49,587 nt of DNA from Alphaproteobacteria bacterium (GTDB taxonomy: Bacteria > Pseudomonadota > Alphaproteobacteria > ATCC43930 > CGMCC-115725): positions 1 through 49,587 of the forward strand of contig JAGWNF010000021.1 of assembly GCA_028871455.1 (NCBI GenBank). The letters are read 5' to 3'. Position 1 is the first letter of the stretch, and each line of letters opens with the position of its first letter. The notes under the pieces are model-generated. The model made no database searches. It was not told the origin of the DNA and saw only the letters and a list, made by a program, of their open reading frames with translations. Positions 42,916 to 49,587 of this stretch are shown piece by piece. Position numbers and translations under genes: made by a program.

Positions 42916-43116
42916 TACGATTCGAGTTGCACCCGAACCAGGACATGCACTGCAGATTATGCGTACGCCATGGTGCAGCAGGAGAACAATGCCAAGCCCC
43001 GCCCGTCAAAACACAGCTAGTGAAGGGGACTTGCAGAAAGAACCGTAAAAAGGGAACCGACGCTCCTGGTCGTAACGCTTCTGCTGACATGCGCCGCCAC
43101 CAAAGCCGCAAACCTT

Positions 43117-43809
43117 CTAGGCAGGGGCTTGTAATCGGTACCCAACGCCGGGCTCTGTCAGGATCAGCGCTGGCCGTGCCGGATCGCATTCCAGCTTCTG
43201 CCGCAGGTTGCGCACGAACACGCGGAGATACTGCGCGTCCTCGACATGCGCTGGCCCCCAGACCTCGTTGAGGATCTGTCGGTGAGTCAGGACCTTGCCG
43301 GCGTTCAGCACCAGCATCCGCAGCAACTCGTATTCCTTGGGCGACAGCTTGACATCCTCGTCGCCGCGCCTCACCACGCGGCGCACCAGATCGACCGAGA
43401 TGCCGCCCGACGCGAACACCGGCGGCGTGCCCTGGGCCTGGAAGCGGTGGCGCATGGCGGTACGGACGCGCGCGACCAGCTCGTCCATGCCGAAGGGCTT
43501 GGTGACGTAATCATCGGCGCCGAGATCGAGCGCCGCCACCTTGCCCTGCTCGTCGCCACGCGCCGACAGCACGATCACCGGCACGTCCGATTTCGCGCGC
43601 AGCGCGCGGATGACATCGAGGCCGTTCATGTCGGGCAATCCGAGGTCGAGCACCACCAAATCGGGCTTCTCGTGCCCAGCCGCTTCGAGCGTGCCGCGTC
43701 CGTCGGCCGCCTCGACGATACGGAACCCCTGCGCCGCCAGGCTGGTGCGCAAGAAACGGCGGATCGGCGGCTCGTCGTCCGCGATCAGGACGCAGGGCGC
43801 GTTAGCCAT
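43117..43809 (-). CDS. kdpE: KdpE response regulator (OmpR family)
   Basis: Transcription regulator of the kdp potassium-transport operon. The 230 residues hold a receiver domain (acidic pair Asp11/Asp12, phospho-acceptor Asp55 in LVVLDLGLPDMNG, Lys in DDYVTKPFGMDEL) and an OmpR-type winged-helix DNA-binding domain (KLSPKEYELLRMLVLNAGKV; GPAHVEDAQYLRVFVRNLRQ; GVGYRLQ). ATG 43809 is the family start; it overlaps the end of kdpD by 8 bases (TTAGCCAT on the plus strand), so the two are translationally coupled. A longer open frame to 44046 is the wrong start. KdpE-P activates kdpFABC at low potassium or high ionic stress. Confidence 0.97.
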   Translation of the reverse strand: MANAPCVLIADDEPPIRRFLRTSLAAQGFRIVEAADGRGTLEAAGHEKPDLVVLDLGLPDMNGLDVIRALRAKSDVPVIVLSARGDEQGKVAALDLGADDYVTKPFGMDELVARVRTAMRHRFQAQGTPPVFASGGISVDLVRRVVRRGDEDVKLSPKEYELLRMLVLNAGKVLTHRQILNEVWGPAHVEDAQYLRVFVRNLRQKLECDPARPALILTEPGVGYRLQAPA

Positions 43810-46513
43810 GGGCGCGCGCGGGCGCGATCGCTTCGGCTTCGGCCGCCGGCAAGTGCACGGTGAACCTGGCGCCCTCGCGGTCGCTGCGGTTACCGGCGAC
43901 GATCGTGCCGCCCATCGCCTCGACGAATCCGCGGCAGATGGCAAGGCCGAGGCCGGTGCCGGCGCGCTGCCGATCCTGGGCGTGGATGCGATAGAACTTG
44001 TCAAAGATGCGCTCGCGCTCGGCTTCCGGAACGCCGGGGCCTTCATCCTCCACGTTTAGCGCGACGAAATCGCCGTCGCGCCGACCGATGACGCGGATCG
44101 TGGTACCAGCCGGCGCGAACTTCGCCGCGTTGTCGAGCAGATTGAACAGCACTTGCTCGAGCAACAGGTAATCGGCCTTGAGCAGCGGCAAGCCCGGGGC
44201 GAAATCGAGCTCGACGCGATGATCGGCGACGATGCGGCCGGCGCGCCGGAGCGCGGTGCCGACGATCTCGGCCGCCTCGACCGGCTCGGGCTTGAGCGCG
44301 ATCGCACCTGATTCGAGCCGCGTCATGTCGAGCAGGTTGCCGATGAAGCGGTTCAACCGTTCGGCCTCCGACTGGATCGTCGCCATCAGCTCGTCGCGCG
44401 TCTTGGCGTCGTAGATCTCGCCGTAGCTGCGTAGGCTGGTGAGCGAGCCGAGGATGGACGCGAGCGGCGTCCGCAGGTCGTGCGAGATCGAGGTCAGCAG
44501 CGCCGCGCGCAGCCGCTCGGTCTCGGCGGTGACGCGGGCGCGGTCGACGTCCTCGGCGAAGGCAATGCGCTCGATCGCCACCGCCACCTGGTCGGCGAGC
44601 GCGTCGAGCAGACGCCGTCCATCGGGCGTCAGTAGCGGTCCCGGCCGGTCGCGGTCGATGCCGAGCACGCCGACGAGGCCGCGGCCGGTCCCGAGCGGCA
44701 GGAACAGGCGGCGGGCGCCGGGCAGCGTGTCGGCGCCGCGGCCGGCCGGCCGGTTGTGTTCCCACGCCCAGCGCGCGGCAGCGAGGTCGGCTTCGTCGAG
44801 CTCGTCCTCGGGCGGATAGCCCGCGCGCACCTGAATGCCTTCGCCGTCGGGCAGCAGCACCACGACGCGCACCGACAGCATCAGCGCGACCTGATAGACC
44901 GTGGCCCACAGGAGGTCGTCGAGCGTGCCGATGCCGGCGAGCTTGCGGCTGAAGGCGAAGAGCTCCTCGGTCGTACGCGCGCGGGCGCGCGCCGCCACCA
45001 TCTGGCTGCGCGTGCGCGCCGTCAGATTGCTCGCGATGATCGCGACGACGAGGAAGAAGAACAGCGCGACGACGTTCTCGGGATCGGCGATGGTGAAGGT
45101 GTAGAGCGGCGGCAGGAAGAAGAAATTATAGGCCAGCACGCTGGCGAGACAGGCGTAGAGCGACGGCCACAGGCCGAAGCGGACGGCAACGATCAGAATG
45201 GCCGTCAAGAACACCAGCGGGATCAGGTGGACGTTGAGATACTGCTGCAAGAAGAAACCGAAGCCGAGCGCAAGCGCGACGATGCCGGTCGTCCAGCCAT
45301 AGGGCGGGAGATCGACCTCGGCCGGCGCCGGCGCGGTAGTGACCGTCCCGGCGGGCACCGGCTCGCCGGTCTCGCCGGCGATGACGTGCACGCTGATGCT
45401 GCCGGCGCGGCGGACGAGGTCGTGCACCACCGAGCCGTGGAGCAGCTCGAACCAGCGTGAACGCGTCGACTTGCCGATGACGATGTGGGTGATGTTGTTT
45501 GCGCGAGCATAATTCGCGACCTCGTCGGCGATGCGCGCTCCCAGGCTCGTCAGTGTGTTGCCGCCGAGCCGCTCGGCCAGCCGCAGCGTGTCGGCGATGC
45601 GGTCGCGTGCGGCCTCGTCGAGCCGCTGGTGACGCGATGTCTCGATGTAAAGTGCGGTCCACGGCCCATGCAGCCGGTCGGCGAGGCGCTTGGCATAGCG
45701 GATGAGGCCCGGACCGGCCGCCTCATCGTTGATGCAGACCAGCACCCGCTCGCCCGCCGCCCAGGGGCCGCTGATCGCCTGCGCCTGCATGTAGGTGACC
45801 ATCTGCTCGTCTACGCGCTGGGCTGTGCGGCGCAGCGCGAGCTCGCGCAGAGCAGTGAGATTGCCGGGTTTGAAATAGTGGCGGATCGCTCGTTCGGCCT
45901 GGTGCGGGACGTAGACCTTGCCCTCCTTCAGGCGCTGGATCAGGTCGTCCGGCGAGAGGTCGACGACCTCGATGTCGTCGGCGCGGTCAAGCACGCTGTC
46001 GGGCACCGTCTCGCGCACGCGGATGCGCGTGATCTGCGCGACGATGTCGTTGAGGCTTTCGACGTGCTGGATGTTGAGTGTGGTGTAGACGTCGATGCCG
46101 GCGGCGAGCAGCTCATCGACGTCGAGATAGCGCTTGGGATGACGCGCGCCGGGCACATTGGTGTGCGCCAGCTCGTCGACCAGCACCACCTTCGGCCGGC
46201 GCTGGAGAATGGCGTCGAGGTCCATCTCCTCCAGAGCCCGGCCGCGGTAGTCGATGCGGCGGCGCGGAATCACTTCGAGGCCCTGGAGCAGCGCCTCGGT
46301 CTCGACGCGGCCATGGGTCTCGGCAATGCCGACGACCACGTCGATGTCTTCGCGCTTGCGCGCCTGCGCCGCGGTCAGCATCTCGTAGGTCTTGCCGACG
46401 CCGGGCGCGGCGCCGAGGAACACCTTGAGCCGGCCACGTCCTTCCTTCGCCGCGGCCTTCAGCAAGGCATCGGGCGACGGACGGGACTCGCGTTCCGGAT
46501 TATCGGCAGCCAT
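43802..46513 (-). CDS. kdpD: KdpD sensor histidine kinase
   Basis: Membrane sensor kinase of 903 residues, the usual KdpD length. The N-terminal KdpD domain has Walker A GAAPGVGKT (residues 34-42) and the VLVDELAHTNVPGARHPKRY block, followed by a UspA-like domain (VIGKSTRSRWFELLHGSVVH). Four membrane helices (DUF4118) follow (ALGFGFFLQQYLNV to LFFFLVVAIIASNLT). Then come a GAF-like domain, the HisKA helix with phospho-acceptor His678 in SISHDLRTPLAS, and the HATPase domain with the N, G1 (EDEGPGVP) and G2 (GTGLGLAICRG) boxes. It autophosphorylates and transfers phosphate to KdpE when potassium is scarce. The gene starts 32 bases after kdpC. Confidence 0.97.
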   Translation of the reverse strand: MAADNPERESRPSPDALLKAAAKEGRGRLKVFLGAAPGVGKTYEMLTAAQARKREDIDVVVGIAETHGRVETEALLQGLEVIPRRRIDYRGRALEEMDLDAILQRRPKVVLVDELAHTNVPGARHPKRYLDVDELLAAGIDVYTTLNIQHVESLNDIVAQITRIRVRETVPDSVLDRADDIEVVDLSPDDLIQRLKEGKVYVPHQAERAIRHYFKPGNLTALRELALRRTAQRVDEQMVTYMQAQAISGPWAAGERVLVCINDEAAGPGLIRYAKRLADRLHGPWTALYIETSRHQRLDEAARDRIADTLRLAERLGGNTLTSLGARIADEVANYARANNITHIVIGKSTRSRWFELLHGSVVHDLVRRAGSISVHVIAGETGEPVPAGTVTTAPAPAEVDLPPYGWTTGIVALALGFGFFLQQYLNVHLIPLVFLTAILIVAVRFGLWPSLYACLASVLAYNFFFLPPLYTFTIADPENVVALFFFLVVAIIASNLTARTRSQMVAARARARTTEELFAFSRKLAGIGTLDDLLWATVYQVALMLSVRVVVLLPDGEGIQVRAGYPPEDELDEADLAAARWAWEHNRPAGRGADTLPGARRLFLPLGTGRGLVGVLGIDRDRPGPLLTPDGRRLLDALADQVAVAIERIAFAEDVDRARVTAETERLRAALLTSISHDLRTPLASILGSLTSLRSYGEIYDAKTRDELMATIQSEAERLNRFIGNLLDMTRLESGAIALKPEPVEAAEIVGTALRRAGRIVADHRVELDFAPGLPLLKADYLLLEQVLFNLLDNAAKFAPAGTTIRVIGRRDGDFVALNVEDEGPGVPEAERERIFDKFYRIHAQDRQRAGTGLGLAICRGFVEAMGGTIVAGNRSDREGARFTVHLPAAEAEAIAPARAHG

Positions 46514-46545
46514 GCACCATTATAGCGCCGAGCGCGGCAAACCCC

Positions 46546-47151
46546 TTACCTCTTGCCGAGCGCGTCGAGCGCTAGGTTGAGCTCCAACACGTTGACGTGC
46601 GGCTCGCCCAGGATGCCGAGGACACGGCTGGCGATGTGCGCTTCGACCAGCGCCCGTACCTTGTCTGCCGGCAGGTTGCGCGCCTTGGCGACGCGCGGCA
46701 CCTGGAACAGCGCGGCGGCCGGCGTGATGTCGGGATCGAGGCCGCTCGCCGAATTGGTGACCAGGTCGACCGGCACCGGCGTTCCCGGATTCTGCTTTTC
46801 GAGCGCGGCGGCATCGTCCTTCACCTGGTCGATCAGCGCCTTGCTTGTGGGACCAAGATTCGATCCGGCCGAATTGTTGGCGGCGTAGGGCACCGCAATC
46901 GTCTTCGATGGATCCTTGGGATCGGGCTCGGTGGTCGCCGACGGTCGGCCGTGGAAATATTTGTCCGACTTAAAGTTCTGGCCGATCAGGTCGGACCCGA
47001 CGACCTTGCCGTTGTCGACGATGAGGCTGCCGTTGGCCTGCCGCGGAAAGACCAGCTGGGCGATGCCGGTGAGCGCCAGGGGATAGGCGAAGCCGGTGAT
47101 AGCGGTCATCACCACGATCATCAGGACGGTGGGGCGGATTTCTTTGAGCAT
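46546..47151 (-). CDS. kdpC: KdpC subunit of the potassium-transporting ATPase
   Basis: A 201-residue accessory subunit that joins KdpA and KdpB and raises nucleotide affinity. One N-terminal membrane helix ([20 protein letters not shown]) is followed by a periplasmic domain with the family blocks [32 protein letters not shown] and [13 protein letters not shown] 47151 has GAGGAGG seven bases upstream; the longer open frame to 47667 is antisense-like read-through in the kdpB end. It begins 11 bases after the kdpB stop, within the operon. Confidence 0.96.
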   Translation of the reverse strand: MLKEIRPTVLMIVVMTAITGFAYPLALTGIAQLVFPRQANGSLIVDNGKVVGSDLIGQNFKSDKYFHGRPSATTEPDPKDPSKTIAVPYAANNSAGSNLGPTSKALIDQVKDDAAALEKQNPGTPVPVDLVTNSASGLDPDITPAAALFQVPRVAKARNLPADKVRALVEAHIASRVLGILGEPHVNVLELNLALDALGKR

Positions 47152-47162
47152 GGCGGGCCTCC

Positions 47163-49226
47163 TCAGGCCAGACCGATGGCGGTGACGACGAGATCGATCA
47201 GCTTGATGCCGATGAACGGCACGATCACGCCGCCGACGCCGTAGAGCCACAGATTGCGACGCAGGATCGCCGCCGCGCCCGCCGGCCGATAACGCACGCC
47301 GCGCAGGCTCAGAGGAATGAGTGCGATGATGATCAGCGCATTGAAGATGATTGCCGACAGGATCGCGCTCGCGGAATTGTGCAAGCCCATGATGTTCAGC
47401 ACGCCGAGCTGCGGATAGAACGCCATGAACATCGCCGGAATGATGGCGAAATACTTGGCGACATCGTTGGCGATGGAGAAGGTGGTGAGCGCGCCGCGCG
47501 TCATCAGCAACTGCTTGCCGATGGCGACGATCTCGATGAGCTTGGTCGGATCGCTGTCGAGGTCGACCATGTTGCCGGCTTCGCGCGCCGCCATCGTGCC
47601 GGTGTTCATGGCGACGCCGACGTCGGCCTGGGCCAGCGCCGGCGCGTCGTTGGTGCCGTCGCCGCACATGGCGACGAGCTTGCCCTTCGCCTGCTCGTCG
47701 CGGATGAGCCTGAGCTTGTCCTCCGGCGTCGCCTGCGCCAGGAAATCGTCGACGCCGGATTCGGCGGCGATGGCGGCCGCCGTCAGCGGATTGTCGCCGG
47801 TGATCATCACCGTGCGGATGCCCATCTGGCGCAGTTCCGCGAAGCGGTCGCGGATGCCGCCCTTGATGATGTCCTTCAGATGGATGACGCCGAGGATGCG
47901 GTCGCCGCGGGCGACGGCCAGCGGCGTCCCGCCCGATTTGGAGATGCGCTCGACCATCGCCTGGAGCTCGGCCGGCGCAGTCTTGCCGGCGTGCTTGAGG
48001 ATCGCATCAACCGCGCCCTTGCGAATGGTCTGGCCGCCTTCGAGATCGACGCCGCTCATCCGCGTCTGCGCCGAGAACGGCACGAAGCGGGCATGCAGTG
48101 GCGCCATGTCGCGGCCGCGCAGGCCGTATTTCTCCTTGGCCAGCAGCACGATGGAGCGGCCTTCAGGCGTCTCGTCCGAGAGCGACGATAGCTGCGCCGC
48201 GTCGGCGAGCTCGCGTTCGTTGACGCCACGCAGGGGGATGAACTCGGTGGCCTGGCGATTGCCGAGCGTAATGGTGCCAGTTTTATCCAAGAGGAGTGTA
48301 TCAACGTCGCCCGCCGCCTCGACGGCACGGCCCGACATCGCTAGCACGTTGAAGCGCACCAGCCGATCCATGCCGGCGATGCCGATGGCCGAGAGCAGCG
48401 CGCCGATGGTGGTCGGAATCAGCGTCACGAAGAGCGCGATCAGCACCACCACCGCAACCTTGCCGCCGGCATAGGCGGCGAAGCTGGGGATCGTGACGGT
48501 GGCGAAGACGAAGATCAGCGTCATGCCGGCAAGCAGGATGTTGAGCGCGATCTCGTTCGGCGTCTTTTGCCGCACGGCGCCTTCGACCAGCGAGATCATG
48601 CGATCGAGGAAGGTCGCGCCCTGCGCCGCGGTGATCTTGACCTTGAGCCAATCCGAGGTGACGCGTGTGCCGCCGGTGACCGCCGAACGATCGCCGCCGC
48701 TCTCGCGAATGACCGGCGCCGATTCACCAGTGATGGCCGATTCGTCGACCGAGGCGACGCCTTCGATGACGTCGCCGTCGCTGGGGATGTAGTCGCCGGC
48801 CTCGACCAGCACGACGTCGCCGGGCTTGAGCTTCGCGGCGTCGACCAGATCGAAGGCGCGCCCATCGGCAGTAACCAAGCGCTTGGCCTTGGTGTCGGTG
48901 CGCATGCGGCGCAGCGAGTCGGCCTGGGCCTTGCCGCGGCCTTCGGCGACGGCTTCGGCGAAATTGGCGAACAGTACCGTGAACCAGAGCCAGAGCACGA
49001 TCTGGAACTCGAAGCCGAGCTGTCCGCCTCCCGTGACGACATCCTTGATCAGGATGATCGTGGTCAGCGCCGTGACGGCCTCGAGCACGAACATCACCGG
49101 GTTCTTGGCCATCAGCCGCGGATCGAGCTTGACGAAGGCCGCCCGGATGGCCGGAGCGACGATCGCCGGATCGACCAGCGCGCCGGGACGTGCCCGATTG
49201 CGAAGAGTTGGCGTTGCGGTTGCCAT
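47163..49226 (-). CDS. kdpB: KdpB catalytic subunit of the potassium-transporting P-type ATPase
   Basis: A 687-residue P-type ATPase subunit. It has the actuator motif TGES (AITGESAPV), the phosphorylation motif DKTGTIT with Asp314, the nucleotide-binding block KGAVDAI, the hinge [14 protein letters not shown] and [17 protein letters not shown]. Several membrane helices lie at both ends. It uses ATP to drive potassium import through KdpA. The start is ATG 49226, 14 bases after kdpA. Confidence 0.98.
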   Translation of the reverse strand: MATATPTLRNRARPGALVDPAIVAPAIRAAFVKLDPRLMAKNPVMFVLEAVTALTTIILIKDVVTGGGQLGFEFQIVLWLWFTVLFANFAEAVAEGRGKAQADSLRRMRTDTKAKRLVTADGRAFDLVDAAKLKPGDVVLVEAGDYIPSDGDVIEGVASVDESAITGESAPVIRESGGDRSAVTGGTRVTSDWLKVKITAAQGATFLDRMISLVEGAVRQKTPNEIALNILLAGMTLIFVFATVTIPSFAAYAGGKVAVVVLIALFVTLIPTTIGALLSAIGIAGMDRLVRFNVLAMSGRAVEAAGDVDTLLLDKTGTITLGNRQATEFIPLRGVNERELADAAQLSSLSDETPEGRSIVLLAKEKYGLRGRDMAPLHARFVPFSAQTRMSGVDLEGGQTIRKGAVDAILKHAGKTAPAELQAMVERISKSGGTPLAVARGDRILGVIHLKDIIKGGIRDRFAELRQMGIRTVMITGDNPLTAAAIAAESGVDDFLAQATPEDKLRLIRDEQAKGKLVAMCGDGTNDAPALAQADVGVAMNTGTMAAREAGNMVDLDSDPTKLIEIVAIGKQLLMTRGALTTFSIANDVAKYFAIIPAMFMAFYPQLGVLNIMGLHNSASAILSAIIFNALIIIALIPLSLRGVRYRPAGAAAILRRNLWLYGVGGVIVPFIGIKLIDLVVTAIGLA

Positions 49227-49240
49227 GGTAAGTGCTCCGA

Positions 49241-49587
49241 TCAGAACAACTGGCCGGCCGTCATCGCGATGTGCTCGACGATGGGACCGAGGGCCAGGGC
49301 CGGGAAGAAGGTGAGGCCGCCGACGATGATGATGGTGCCGACGACGAGGCCGACGAACAGGCCGCCGGTGGTGGGGAAGGTTCCGGCCGAGGCCGGCACG
49401 CTCTTCTTGGCGGCGAGAGATCCGGCGATCGCCATGGCCGGCACGATCATCCAGAACCGGCCGACCATGATCGCCACCGCACCGCTGAGGTTGTAGAACA
49501 GCGAGTTGCCGGTGATGCCGCCGAAGGCCGAGCCGTTATTGCCGGTCGAGGAACTGAACAGCAACAGCATCTCGGAGAAGCCGTGCG
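49241..49587 (-). CDS. kdpA: KdpA potassium-channel subunit, C-terminal part (5' end outside window)
   Basis: Only the last ~115 codons are inside the window; the frame is open to the right edge and begins [20 protein letters not shown], a conserved KdpA block near its C-terminus (the STGNNGSAF segment lies in the potassium-selectivity region). Two or three membrane helices follow ([37 protein letters not shown]). The ~110 visible residues are about one-fifth of a normal KdpA. First gene of the kdpABC run; any kdpF would lie further right. Confidence 0.97.
   Translation of the reverse strand, partial: HGFSEMLLLFSSSTGNNGSAFGGITGNSLFYNLSGAVAIMVGRFWMIVPAMAIAGSLAAKKSVPASAGTFPTTGGLFVGLVVGTIIIVGGLTFFPALALGPIVEHIAMTAGQLF

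Noticed and set aside
45485-46525. 346-codon plus-strand frame opposite kdpD; also 48567-49496 and 47425-48474 opposite kdpB
   Set aside because: They are shadows of strongly supported kdp genes in high-GC DNA, with no recognisable product.

Overview
The window is GC-rich bacterial DNA, most likely from an alphaproteobacterium; genus and order cannot be fixed from the sequence. Pointers are the dense high-GC coding, FixK/FNR-type TTGAT-N4-(A/G)TCAA boxes, a DUF2934 protein, tRNA remnants with an encoded CCA end, and a kdp operon followed by kdpDE. By eye the two edges (1-1290 and 43,117-49,587) are richer in GC than the middle, which looks like stacked accessory DNA.

Layout. (1) 1-1290: the end of a cold-shock-like protein, an SDR oxidoreductase, and the first ~40 codons of a Rieske oxygenase, cut off where the base composition changes. 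(2) 1470-4531: phosphoenolpyruvate carboxylase and a GlsB-type membrane protein. (3) Four same-orientation copies of a ~100-114 bp repeat, at 4555, 5682, 27332 and 42802. Each is a 55-nt 3' half of tRNA-Leu(CAA), from anticodon loop to CCA, joined to a shared non-tRNA arm. They look like displaced attachment sites left by successive integrations and they divide the window into cassettes. (4) 4.7-5.7 kb: a one-gene cassette (SnoaL/NTF2-like protein).

(5) 5.8-27.3 kb: an energy-storage and stress cassette with UspA, a CBS pair, glycogen synthase, GlgX, alpha-glucan phosphorylase, PEP synthase, PfkB, a GH15 glucoamylase, pterin dehydratase, PepSY and ketopantoate-reductase-like proteins, and several small unknowns. 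About ten anaerobox-like palindromes sit upstream of these genes, four of them centred 66-73 nt before a start codon, and I found none elsewhere in the window. The content (UspA + CBS + PfkB + PEP synthase + glycogen turnover) resembles a hypoxia or dormancy regulon under an FNR/FixK-type regulator encoded elsewhere.

(6) 27.4-42.8 kb: a second cassette. A minus-strand run encodes a two-partner-secretion transporter (TpsB), a 1470-residue exoprotein with 18 GLUG repeats (TpsA), a TPR-CHAT caspase-like protease whose start overlaps the tpsA stop, a secreted FecR-like protein and a CHASE2 class III nucleotide cyclase. It is flanked by two cyclic-nucleotide-binding proteins (one soluble, one membrane-bound and Popeye-like) and a metallo-beta-lactamase-fold hydrolase. 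This reads as a self-contained unit for surface protein, protease and second-messenger signalling, and is the best candidate here for an undescribed system.

(7) 43.1-49.6 kb: kdpA (partial), kdpB, kdpC, kdpD, kdpE, the high-affinity potassium uptake system and its two-component regulator.

No integrase, complete tRNA, rRNA, CRISPR array or insertion sequence was found.
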